Assembly (NCBI GenBank): GCA_033297205.1
Contig: MU859176.1
Location: 47,763-111,762, forward strand
Source: Pseudoneurospora amorphoporcata
Taxonomy: Eukaryota; Ascomycota; Sordariomycetes; Sordariales; Sordariaceae
Direction of reading: 5' to 3'
Length of the DNA stretch: 64,000 bases
Positions 23,743 through 33,700 of the stretch are shown piece by piece. Both the position numbers and the translations under genes were made by a program. Position 1 is the first letter of the stretch; each line of letters starts with the position of its first letter. Below the pieces are notes generated by a model. That model was not told where the DNA came from and did no database searches. It saw only the letters and a list, made by a program, of their open reading frames with translations.

Positions 23743-24152
23743 ATGGATTCACCATTGCTCGAGGTCTGGCACGCCGCGTCTGGCAGCCCATTTCTCCCCA
23801 CTGTTGGCAAAGGCACCCAGTTCCTCGTTGCTTTCCTCCTCCTCCTCATCGGCTTCACCTTGACCGGCGCCTTTACTCTCAGTATGTCATCTCATTGCAG
23901 TCTAATCTCCTCATTTGACCCTGTGCTGACCACGAACCATCTCCTAGACCGATCCATCGTCAACCTGCCCCTGTTGGGCATCCCGGCTTCTTTGGCCTTT
24001 GCGTACGTCCCCGTGGTGCTTCGACTGTTTCCACTCAATCATCCATTTTCCACAACCCAGCCATTCTTTCATCCTGATTTCCAACGCTGACCACTACTGA
24101 ACACAGATTCGGCGTTGTATACATGTTCTGCGCGGTCGGAGTTTACGTTTGA
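23743..24152 (+). CDS. ost5: oligosaccharyltransferase subunit Ost5 / TMEM258 family (79 aa)
   Basis: Three exons: 23743-23881, 23948-24002 and 24107-24152. These splice to a 79-aa membrane protein that no single open frame shows. Two hydrophobic helices are visible: LVAFLLLLIGFTLTGAFTL, and the one assembled from the last two exons around LLGIPASLAFAFGVVYMF. The ending CAVGVYV matches the hallmark C-terminus of the family (FGVYV in yeast Ost5, WVGIYV in TMEM258, from memory). This tiny ER-membrane subunit supports N-glycan transfer by the OST complex. Intron 1 is 66 bp and intron 2 is 104 bp, with a phase change inside the second helix. The frame closes only with these splice sites, which supports the model. 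A GAA-rich run (24181-24207) follows in the 3' UTR. Rad1 begins 224 bp downstream on the same strand. Confidence 0.88.
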
Positions 24153-24376
24153 TACTGAGATACCCTCCAGATAAAAAAAAAGGAGAAGAAGAAGAAGAAG
24201 AAGAGAAGAGCAGTCTCCTCGCACACACTACGGACCCCGCGAGATTCTGTACAATACATAGCATATACCACAAACGCAAGCCGATTTCTGAACATCACGC
24301 ACCCATCACACGCCACCTTTCCCGTTTACGTTTATTATAACTTGGATCTTCGAAAGTCACTTTCCAGTACAACAAC

Positions 24377-25498
24377 ATGTCACAACCAACTCAAGACGCA
24401 AGCGGCCCTCCCTTGTTCAGGGCAGTCACCAGCTCCACGCGCCCGCTCTACCAGCTCCTCAAAGCGATCGGCTTCACCAACAAGATCCACGTCGAAATCA
24501 CCCCCGAGGGTCTCAGATTCGGCGCCGACCATGCCCGCGTTATGCAAGGCGCCGCCCACTGGAACAAGAACCTCTTCGCCAGCTACACTACCAACCTCCC
24601 AGACAGCAACGATGACGACGGACCTGAGCCCGTTTCCTTCCAAATCTCTCTCCCTGCCTTCCTCGAAACCCTCCAAATCTTCGGCGTCGCCGACGTCGCC
24701 GCCCGCCAATCGCGGCTCGACATCGACCCTCTCGTGCGCGGCAACCCGCGCCTGAACCACCAACAACGCAGCGGTAACGGCTCAGACGCCTTCAGCCTCC
24801 AAACCCTCCACGGCTCTTCCACCACATCCTCCAACGGCACCTGCATCCTCAGCTACCCCTCTGATGGCGGGCCCTTCAGCATCATCCTTGATGAGGGGGG
24901 AGTCAAGACGACCTGCAACCTAACCACTTACCTGCCCGAGATGCCCGAGGACATCCCCTTTGACGTCGACGACTTGTCCTTCAAGGTCATCATGCAGGCG
25001 CGCTACCTGCTAGATGCGCTAGCAGAGGTGGGCAGCATCAGTCCCGAAAGGCTGACGATCGTAGTCTCGCGCAAGGAGCCATACTTGAGATTTAGGACGT
25101 CCGGAAGCCACACTGGTGCGGCAGCTCCCGGGGTGGAGAGCACGGTGGATTTCAAGCGCGGAAGGGATCTGTTGGAGACGTTCTCGGTTAGGGCGGTGGA
25201 TCGGGCTAAAGGGGAGAGGAGATGGAGCCAGACGTTTAAGTTTGATACCATCAAGGCGGCGACGGAGGCGATGAAGATTGCGAGCAAAGTCAGCTTGAGG
25301 GGCGATGGGCAGGGTGTGTTGAGCATGCAGTTTATGGTGGAGGTGGAAGGGGCTGCCGGTGGCGCGGGAGGAGGTTTTCCAGGTGGAGGAGCTGGGTTGA
25401 GTTTCTTGGACTTTCGGTTTGTGCCGTATGCAACGGATGGGAATGAGGAGAGTGATACTGAAGGGGAGGGTGACGATGTTGATATGGGCGAGGCGTGA
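24377..25498 (+). CDS. rad1: DNA damage checkpoint clamp subunit Rad1 (9-1-1 complex)
   Basis: Intronless, 373 aa, starting MSQPTQDASG. The protein resembles Rad1/Rec1 (budding-yeast Rad17), a PCNA-like subunit of the Rad9-Rad1-Hus1 clamp loaded at damaged DNA to activate checkpoint kinases in the nucleus. Recognisable parts are the N-terminal LLKAIGFTNKIHVEITPEGL and FGADHARVMQGAAHW (first PCNA-like sheet), VSFQISLPAFLETLQIFG, the interdomain segment CNLTTYLPEMPEDIPFD, and SPERLTIVVSRKEPYLRF in the second half. The C-terminal FLDFRFVPY precedes an acidic tail (EESDTEGEGDDVDMGE). Length is somewhat above the human protein because of inserted Gly/Ser and acidic segments. The start is the only sensible ATG, with ACAAC before it. 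Confidence 0.92.
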   Translation: MSQPTQDASGPPLFRAVTSSTRPLYQLLKAIGFTNKIHVEITPEGLRFGADHARVMQGAAHWNKNLFASYTTNLPDSNDDDGPEPVSFQISLPAFLETLQIFGVADVAARQSRLDIDPLVRGNPRLNHQQRSGNGSDAFSLQTLHGSSTTSSNGTCILSYPSDGGPFSIILDEGGVKTTCNLTTYLPEMPEDIPFDVDDLSFKVIMQARYLLDALAEVGSISPERLTIVVSRKEPYLRFRTSGSHTGAAAPGVESTVDFKRGRDLLETFSVRAVDRAKGERRWSQTFKFDTIKAATEAMKIASKVSLRGDGQGVLSMQFMVEVEGAAGGAGGGFPGGGAGLSFLDFRFVPYATDGNEESDTEGEGDDVDMGEA

Positions 25499-27702
25499 GG
25501 TTGGGAGATAACAAGTGTTGGTGATGCGTGGTGATAGCAATTCGAGGTTTTCTACACTTGGTACTCCTTCTCAATCATCGCGAGATCTGACGACAATGGT
25601 TTATTTAGAAGACGCGCATCCTAAGCAAAGCGTAATTTATCTTTTAATAGTTTCACCGCTAGGCGGACGTGCGCCTCTAACGGTGATATCCATCCGTACT
25701 ATCATCCCTCCTTGTAAAGAACCACACTGCATCACGATATTATAAGCGTCAACATCTCTAGCAGGAACAAGCACAGGGCGATTTTAGTAGCAATCACTTG
25801 TTTTAAACTTATAACTATAAATACGAGAGGAGAAGAGGACTGCAAGAAAAAAAAATGAAAAAAATTGACAGTCTAGAAACCCAACGCTTAAAAGCGCACG
25901 ATCTTTATTCTTCCCCCCAGTTCGGTCACTGTTCCTATTCCCCGAAATTATCACGTCGTACGCTCAATCCTTCGGGGCCGAAGAATATCGTGCCTTCAAA
26001 GTAGTATTGACAAGGAAGCTTAGACAGACTGTATACAATTGGACTTATCACTGGGTCACGGGACAGCCCCCAAGTCCACCCAAGGAGCGGCCAGGGACAG
26101 CATCTTACGCCGCGGTACTTAAGCTCTTCCTGCTGCCCTGGAATGACATTTGTCCTCGCTGTGGTCTGGAACATGGGTGGTGCATCGCTTACAGATCGGC
26201 TCTGGACATACAGAAAGTCTTTTTGCCAAGTGCTTTGTCCGGGATTCGAACGCGGCACGCCTCGAGCGGAGCATCGTGGTTGCCCACTAGACTACTCGGC
26301 AGTCGGGTGACTGTTAATGACTGTCTTTTGGTGGTGGAAGGAAGGCGCGGCGGTGGGGGTTAAATACCGGATGGTAAAGAGGGAAGGTGCGAGGACCGAG
26401 ATGGGATGGAAGGTGCGGGAGGGCGGGTGAGACGACTGATGGTAAATTATCCTTCACTCTAAAATTTGGGGCGGCAAAAGGGAAGGAAGGTCCGAAAGAA
26501 ACACAACATGTAATTTTTTTCCACCCGCAGCCCATGTGTGGAAACGCTTGATTGTGATGAAAGGATTGAGCCAACTCCTTGCCAGACGAAAGTCCAACAG
26601 TGACTGTCTTTGAAGGAGGAGCACACCCCCGTCGGACACATCGTCGGTTCATAGCACTTGCCTGGGCAAGCCATGTTGAGCTATGTTATGGAAGGCATGA
26701 TGGGGCGGGACATCGATGTTCCCGCATCAAGACACAACAGGATAGGTACGTAAAAGGCAAAAGGATCAGGGAAACCGACGACGTGCTAGATTTCAATGAG
26801 CAAAAGAAGTCGAAGCCAGCCAGAAAGCGGGGGGCTTGGGAGATTCCTATACAAGATTCCTCGTAGCCCACAAGACTTCCAATCAGTTGTCTTTGGTAAA
26901 TGGCTTCCTCCCTCCCATCCTTCCTTCCTTCCTTGACAGCCCTGGCCTCTTTCCACTTTGTGATGGCTTGCTTCTGTGTCTGTAACACTTCCACCTCACA
27001 GCCGAGCGTGCCTTCTATATGTCAACTGCCTCCTTTCCAACTCGTGGGACAATTAAGCAGGTGCGCCCCTAGTAGGTCGTGCAGGCAGGCACAAGACAGG
27101 TCTGCAGTGCTGGGTTCTGACGATACTTATGAGGATCGCGATGAAGTCGCAGAGTGATACTGGTACCGATCTCATTGCCTCATCCAATACCTTGTTCCGC
27201 GGCACATGTTACGAAAGGCGTGGAACGACCTGTGCCTCGTAGCATTGCCTCATCAGAACCGTGGTTCAGATTGACCCTTCATATTCGGATATGTTGGATG
27301 TCCCTGGTATACAGAGTCGGGAGAAAGATCAATATGGGTATATGTAAACGAGGCGAATATGGATATCTGGCCATGTTGATGTATGCATAATGTATTCTTG
27401 CGACGGTGATGTTGACAACAGAGTTTGTGTACACACAACAATAACTCCTTTCAGTGGTTGATATTGAACAGGGTATCATTTTCGCTGTGATATAGATCAA
27501 CTAAAAAGTGGTATCATACTAAAAGGAGAGTAACGGCAAGATCCAATATGCAAGTGCAAAGAAAACCTCACAGTAGCCAGAAACGCCATCGCGCTTAGTT
27601 CATTCAGTTTGCCTCCTAGTGTCCCCTTCCCACCCCTCGTATTTCCTTTTGTTAAACATTCCAACCACCCACAAACCATCATGCCACCAGTCAATCAATC
27701 AA
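25499..27702. other. 3'-to-3' intergenic region with tRNA-like relic
   Basis: 2.2 kb between the ends of rad1 (+) and the 1004-aa protein (-). No protein-coding gene is supported. Near 25,780-25,900 the DNA is A/T-rich with A-runs. A tRNA-like segment lies at 26224-26301 (listed separately). A (TCAA)5 repeat at 27691-27711 overlaps the stop codon of the next gene. Confidence 0.5.
26224..26301 (-). other. tRNA-like segment with pol III A and B boxes, non-canonical
   Basis: On the minus strand, TAGTCTAGTGG (A box) and GTTCGAATCCC (B box/T-loop) occur at normal tRNA spacing. TGCCGAG at the 5' end can pair with CTTGGCA at the 3' end through seven bases (one G-U). However, eight extra bases separate the T arm from the 3' acceptor strand, and the D and anticodon stems pair poorly, so no anticodon can be assigned. 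This is best read as a tRNA pseudogene or the tRNA-derived head of a SINE, not a working tRNA. Confidence 0.3.
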
Positions 27703-30700
27703 TCAATCAATCCCCAACGCAACATGCTCCGCCTCCCACCTCAGAAAATCTCCCAAATCATGATCCAAATTGAACCCCATCGGGATCACATACTCCTGGC
27801 CATTCACGTCCCGTGACACCACCATGTTGAGCGCCGGGCTCTGCGGCAGACTTTTTATACTTTCTTGCGAGTCGTTGCGGCGGTGGCGCGATCCCTGTTG
27901 TTCTCCCTGCCGCCAAGTGCGGGCGCGGGCCGCGTCGATTGCTTGGGGTATTTTTTTGACCGTTTGCCTTGTCGGTTGTGAATGTGGTGCTTGTTGGTGG
28001 GTTGGGACTATCGACGATGAAATTTCCATTTGTTGCTCGTATTGGAAGGTAAAACCTGGGAGAAAAGGAGATTCGGATCGTTGGATGGTTGGTGATGGGA
28101 ATAGTGAGGATGATGTTAGCGCAAGGGAAGATGGCTGTTGTTGGATTTGATGTTGTGGCGTCCCAGGTCTTTGAGTTTGTGGTGATTGGAGCCGGGATGT
28201 GTGAGTCTTTGTTGGTGTTGACGTTCGCAGCGTTGGTGATTGATTGCGGTTGATTGTCGTTTGGACCGGGGTGTTGTCGATGTTGGTGTTGGCGGCATCG
28301 CTTGAACTGCGACTGCGGCTATGATCCCGGCGAACGGTGGTATTGGATGTTGGCGCGGGGAAAGGTGAAGGCGAGTAACTCCAACTTTGACTGTGAGCGT
28401 GACCGTAGGGAGTGTTGATTGCAGGCTTCTCGAGATGGTCCCTCGATTGACGTTCGATGGGCCAGGTTGAGGAAGGTATGTTTTGTGATATCCAGGGCAG
28501 ATAGTGTTGTTGCTGCATCTGATGAGCAGCAATGTGAGTCGCAGGGGTATGGGAATGAAGATAATCGTTGACGCTTGCCGACCGCTCATGGGAATGTTTT
28601 CGGTCCCAGTCGTGTGCTTGCAAATGCTGAATCCGGCGAAATTCGTTCCCGGTTGGCCCTCTGCCCCTGCTGCCGCCGTCTGGAGTCCCTTGTCTAGCCA
28701 TGTTCAAGGGGCTACCAACGCTCGTGGAATGCGTGTGCAAGCGGGCATTTTCTTGTTTGAGCTTCTTGAGCTCAATTTGCTCTTCGACGGTCGGAAAGGT
28801 CCTCAACGCACCATGCCCATCGAACCCAAAACCGGAGAACCAGGCAATGATGTCGTCGCGCTCATTAAGCTCAGCATCCGAAGGCCGTGAATAGTCAAGG
28901 GGGTCGCTGTCAAAGTCACCGATACCGCTCCCGATCGAAATTTGGAATGCTACCCAGTCAAGACCATCTTCGGCATTAGCGGCGAGCTGGTTGATGGGAG
29001 GCTCGGGCTTGGGTATTCGGATCGGTCCGTGACGGAAAGATGGCATCGTCACGGTGTATGGGGTGCTTTTGAGAAATACATAGTCGTCATTGCAGGCATC
29101 GGAGGCGAATCCAGGAGATGAGGTAGATGTAGGTGTCAACATCGAACTGGTGATGCCCTCAGGAATGGTCGGAAGGGGAGGTAGTTGCCTGGACGGAGTA
29201 CGCCGCGGTACGGGCCTGATGGGACCAGTTGTGGAAGGTGTGAGATGGGCGACACTCGGCGGCTTATGAGGTTGTTGAGCTTCTTCTTCGAGGCGAAACA
29301 TAATGGGTAGACTATGTTCCTTTCCATCCTCTGCCAAGGTAACGGGAGGACTTCTCGGCCGGTTCTCTTTCTGCCCATCTTCCTGCAACTGTTGCTTTGG
29401 TGTTGCGCAGTCGTCTCTGGTGATCTCGCCTTGACCAGATAAAGGCGGCCGTGACGTCCCAAGTGGAGGAGTGGCTGAAGTGACAGTCAAGCTGACGCCG
29501 GCATTGTCGATCCGTGTCGACAAGTCGTCGAGGTGGAACGGTTCGACAGGCGTAATAGGCTGCTGGGATGGTTGATCACCTTCTTGATCGGTTGCCGTCA
29601 CTCCATCATTCATCGCTGACTGGGCTAGACAAGCTCTGTCCATTATTTCCTGCAAGATGCTCTCCGGCAGCACCTCATCTGCTTCAATGGGGTTAAGGCG
29701 TTCGAATAAATTCCGGGCAGTGTCTGGTAGTGCCCATTTTGAGACTGGTGTGCTGACTATGCGCGGCCGCCTTTGGGGTTTCTTTGACTTCTTTCTCTTT
29801 GTCCTACTGGCCGAGGCAAACCTTGCCGGACTTGTGAGCAAGAAAGACCTTTTAGAGGGCGGTGTGAAGGATTGCAATGACGCCTGACTTCTCCGCGCTT
29901 TATTCCACTGGAAGGGAGTATGTACAGGCGTCAAAGGCTTTGTATGATTTGCCGAGTAATATGTCGTCGGCGGGATAACAAGCGCCGGTAACGGCAGCTT
30001 TATTTCGATCGGGGACCGTTGTGGCTGGAATGCTCTGTCCATCTCCGGAATGAGCTGCTGGATGTCGTTCGAATATCCATTGCTTGGTAAAAAATGTTGC
30101 TCTTTGGAGCCGGTATAGCCTTCGGCAATCTCCTCTGTAGATATAGATTGATAGTTGATCCCCAGGCCAGTCGAAGTAATACTAGGTCGGCGTATCGAAT
30201 AGTCACGGTTCGGCTCGTCTTGTTGCAGGGGAGATGAAGGCGGTAGAAGAATAATCTGGTGTAACTCTTGTGTAATCGGTGTTCTGGGAGGCGTCCTCGG
30301 TGTCGTGCTGGGGGGTTGACTTCTCCCTCGGGCTTGCTGTGGCTGGTGCTCGAGGTGTTCAGGACAAAGAAGTGGACTCCTCTGAGGACTATGGCCTCCG
30401 ACACGCTGGGAAGAACATTGAGGACTGGTATGGTCTGTACTATAGCCGCAGCTGGACAAAGAAGACCTTGATGAGAGCGGCGTGTCGGGAAGGGGTGGGA
30501 CAACAGTGAGTATCTTGTGAAGGCACTCCTTCTTCGGGACATCCAGATCAGGCTTTGAACTCCTTCGAAGACCCCACGACCGCATTTTAAGCTCTCTGTA
30601 GAACGATCTGTAGCCCTCATCGTCGTGGTAAAAGTAGGAGCCCTCGTATTCCTCGACAAACAGGGTCTTCTTCGGGGAGACAAGCTTTCGGATTGTGGAT

Positions 30701-30717
30701 CCCGGCTTTGACAGCAT
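27703..30717 (-). CDS. large low-complexity protein of unknown function (1004 aa)
   Basis: A single frame from the ATG at 30717 (MLSKPGSTIRKLVSPKK); the frame is open about 53 codons further upstream but has no ATG. Most of the protein is rich in Ser, Pro, Thr, Gln and Arg and is probably disordered. Three pieces look constrained: the N-terminal 65 residues with YEGSYFYHDDEGYRSFYREL; a block near 540-670 with YVFLKSTPYTVTMPSFRHG, DGLDWVAFQISIGSG, DIIAWFSGFGFDG and a short coiled coil (EEQIELKKLKQENARL); and the C-terminus PMGFNLDHDLGDFLRWEAEHV. I recognise no catalytic domain, TM helix or signal peptide. Many SP/TP sites and basic patches suggest a phosphorylated regulator (inference). The stop codon sits in a (TCAA)n microsatellite, so the exact C-terminus may vary between strains. 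Confidence 0.8.
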   Translation of the reverse strand: MLSKPGSTIRKLVSPKKTLFVEEYEGSYFYHDDEGYRSFYRELKMRSWGLRRSSKPDLDVPKKECLHKILTVVPPLPDTPLSSRSSLSSCGYSTDHTSPQCSSQRVGGHSPQRSPLLCPEHLEHQPQQARGRSQPPSTTPRTPPRTPITQELHQIILLPPSSPLQQDEPNRDYSIRRPSITSTGLGINYQSISTEEIAEGYTGSKEQHFLPSNGYSNDIQQLIPEMDRAFQPQRSPIEIKLPLPALVIPPTTYYSANHTKPLTPVHTPFQWNKARRSQASLQSFTPPSKRSFLLTSPARFASASRTKRKKSKKPQRRPRIVSTPVSKWALPDTARNLFERLNPIEADEVLPESILQEIMDRACLAQSAMNDGVTATDQEGDQPSQQPITPVEPFHLDDLSTRIDNAGVSLTVTSATPPLGTSRPPLSGQGEITRDDCATPKQQLQEDGQKENRPRSPPVTLAEDGKEHSLPIMFRLEEEAQQPHKPPSVAHLTPSTTGPIRPVPRRTPSRQLPPLPTIPEGITSSMLTPTSTSSPGFASDACNDDYVFLKSTPYTVTMPSFRHGPIRIPKPEPPINQLAANAEDGLDWVAFQISIGSGIGDFDSDPLDYSRPSDAELNERDDIIAWFSGFGFDGHGALRTFPTVEEQIELKKLKQENARLHTHSTSVGSPLNMARQGTPDGGSRGRGPTGNEFRRIQHLQAHDWDRKHSHERSASVNDYLHSHTPATHIAAHQMQQQHYLPWISQNIPSSTWPIERQSRDHLEKPAINTPYGHAHSQSWSYSPSPFPAPTSNTTVRRDHSRSRSSSDAANTNIDNTPVQTTINRNQSPTLRTSTPTKTHTSRLQSPQTQRPGTPQHQIQQQPSSLALTSSSLFPSPTIQRSESPFLPGFTFQYEQQMEISSSIVPTHQQAPHSQPTRQTVKKIPQAIDAARARTWRQGEQQGSRHRRNDSQESIKSLPQSPALNMVVSRDVNGQEYVIPMGFNLDHDLGDFLRWEAEHVALGID

Positions 30718-33700
30718 ACTGGCCGGAACCTCCCGGGCATAACGGAAGAAAGTAAAAGGACTAGGGTAGAAGTGCGAATCTGTCTTCGCACATGGCGTGT
30801 AGAGGATGAAGTGAAATGATAAAACCTGTCGGTGCCGAAAGATGTTTTGCTTTGCAGTTATGGAACCCTCAACCAACAGTATGATGATACCAACGAGATG
30901 GCGAAGGACCTTGAGCTAAAAGACGAAACAGAAAGGAGAGGCATGGGGAGGCGAGTGATAATATTCGCAAGTGGCCGCCCTGACGGTAGTATCGGAATGC
31001 TGGGGCCTGGGACCTTTGTCCATGTGTGTTGTACGACCCGTATAAATTACGGCTGACCCGTATGGTTGGGTTGGTCTTTGCACTTGCAAAGGGGGCAACT
31101 AGAAATAATGAACGCCTGAGAGACGGGTAGAGTAACATGAAGGAGTTTCTGTACCGAGTGTGGCGTGGTCACGCACGTCATACTCTGCCGTCACTCACGT
31201 TCTCATCGTGAACGTGTAGTGGATTTTCTTGGAGTGCCGAGATGGTGTTGGTGTCTGCATCCGTCCAGGAAGCTATCCGCGGGCAAGGGAGGAGATTGTG
31301 ATGTCCGCGGGTCAACATCCACGTTGGTCGTAGATAGTGCCTTGACTGGCACCCCAGGTGGCCGTTGTCCAGACTCACCATCCTCTCTGAGACTAGCCGT
31401 GGCTTTTTCAAATGTGTTGGATGTTGTTTGGGGATCCTTCCAAAAGCATCCCCGGTCAACTCGACCAAGCTCCAGGCTCTGCAACCCTGGCTGAGCCTGG
31501 TCACCTCCATTCATGCCAAGATCTGCTCTAGGATCTAGGGTGGTAATGCCATTGGCCAATAGGGCTGCAAGCATTCTATTTCGGCCCCCCTTCAGTAACT
31601 CAAATACAATAGACCTACGCAAGCTACGGTAGCGTTGCAGCCCGCTTCATACCCGCCCAAAGGTCGAGGACGACGTCGTCCTTTGCGGCATTCCCGACCC
31701 CCAAATGGCAACCTACGATACAGCCAGATTACGCATACCCCTTTGTCATGAGTAGAAGATGCACAGAATGGTTCGAGGGAGCAGTGGAAGGGTAGCAAAA
31801 CACACACTGCTTGGAGCCAGCCGTCCTACCAGCTGAGACTCAGGTCAGTGTTGGGGGGAGCACTCACCCATATATGGCGACCCGTGCATACCTGTAGGGC
31901 TATCCATTCAGCTTCAGGGGTAGTAATGGACGATTTGTGTATTTACACAACAGCGGCGACCGGCGTCAGGACAGCGACTTTATCGATAGACCGGGTGTCT
32001 GCAAATTGCTGTGTTCCCAGAATTTCCCCGCGAACAGATGACAGGGCTCGGCCGCATTTCTTTACTCGATGCCGACTGGAGTGGCCAGTACGCCTCACTG
32101 ACGAATAAAAGACCTTGGCCATGGATGCCAGTGTCAGCCAAAGGCGTGTTCCGTCGCACAAATCCAAACTCTTACCTGGATATCTTCCTCTGGTCCCATT
32201 CGCTTGGCGTGGTTCCCGAGGGTCGAGAATCGGAAGGCCACTTGTTCGCCTTTTGAGGTGGCCTTCATGGCCGTTTAACACGTTTTCCAGGAAGGCTCGC
32301 AGGGTGTGGCGAGGGCGCAGCATGGCCAAGTCTCTCACACACCGGTCATGATGGCTAAAATTTAAGGTAGTTTGCCCTGGCCAACTGGACACATCTCGAT
32401 ATTTCCCTGTCGAAGAGTCCAGACGACGGCCATCAAGGTGAGGCGTTTTCACGCTCAGACTTGGGGATGCTGGACAAGGCACGGGTAATTGCTCGTGACA
32501 GCGCCAGATGTTGAGAGCCTCTCGTCTCTTGGTGATGAATTGCTGCTGCACTGACTGAAGCGTCACACTCAAACACTTGGTTCAGTGTCAGCATGAAGCA
32601 AGTCGTACTGCTTGACCGACACTCAGTCGCTCATGGTGTTTGCCAGAACTCGCGAAGAAACTCTTTTATCCATCAGGCAACTGCTGTCAAGGCCAAATAC
32701 GCCGTCAAGTCGTCTATCACCAAGCTCCATTGGCGGAAAGAGCTAAGTCTGCGGCGTCTTGGCGATGATTGGGGGTTGGCTCGATTAACCAGGCGGGGTC
32801 CTCTCCTGAAGGGTGCTGTCCTGTCGGCAGCAGACCGAGGGAAGTGTGAGTGGACCGGTGTGTGGCGGAGGCTGAAAGGTTCTGACCACGCGGAGATGAG
32901 GTCGATGCGGGAGATGAAGATGACGGTGAGAACTGAATGAGATGGGTGAGGTGGGGGACGGGACGGGATTTCATGGAACAAAAGCACCAACGTGTGACAG
33001 AAACAAAACCCCACCGAAATGGAGGGGTGTCTCCACTCAAACGTGAGCTTGTGTACCTTCCCTCTGAGCCCGCCAAGATGTTGCCGGATGCGATGCCGTG
33101 CGCTAAAGAGCGGGAAGGTGCGAACACCTGGGGCTCCTGAGTGGGGACCATCATCACCTGCATCTCTTTCCCACACCTACTAGTATTCTATCCCTCACAG
33201 AACCAACACTATCACATCTGCTGGACAGCATCTGTGGGGTAAGTACCAGAGAAGGGAATCGATTGGCTTCCTGATACTAGCAACAAGCATCGACACATCG
33301 AGCCGGCCGACTCTGTACCACGTCGATACCGCACGCATGCGAGATTCGTTCCTGTCACCAACACCGCCACCAACGTCGTCTTATCAAGCATCATGGTCAT
33401 ATGAGTTTCGCTCCTGAAATCGCCGCGCATGTACAGCCGCGCCGCTTCGCCAGTGCTACTCTCTGCGGCTATCATCACCAACCACGAGCTACTGTTGGTG
33501 CTGCGCCACGCTTATCATGACCATCACTGCCCCCTCCCAACTCGGATTACGATTCAAAAGCTTACACAGAGCCTCTCGAGAGCATCACAGAGTCACATAG
33601 CTGATGTGCAGATGCGGGAACGGCTATGTTGACGTGCAGTTCCTGGTGTTGCGCTAATGCCAGGGGCACCCCCATTACCCCTGGGTGTTGGTCCTGGCTA

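Noticed and set aside
26105..26130. Short match to the 5S rRNA core (GTACTTAAGC)
   Set aside because: The similarity does not extend to either side, so it is chance.
31800..31845. Minus-strand sequence resembling the 5' half of tRNA-Trp (CAGCTGGTA and CTCCAA)
   Set aside because: No matching 3' half (CCAGC stem and GGTTCGA box) follows within intron distance, and the D stem is poor.
31943..32572. 209-codon minus-strand frame in the gene-poor region
   Set aside because: It has no domain, amino-acid use is unlike the neighbouring genes, and overlapping frames on the other strand are equally open.
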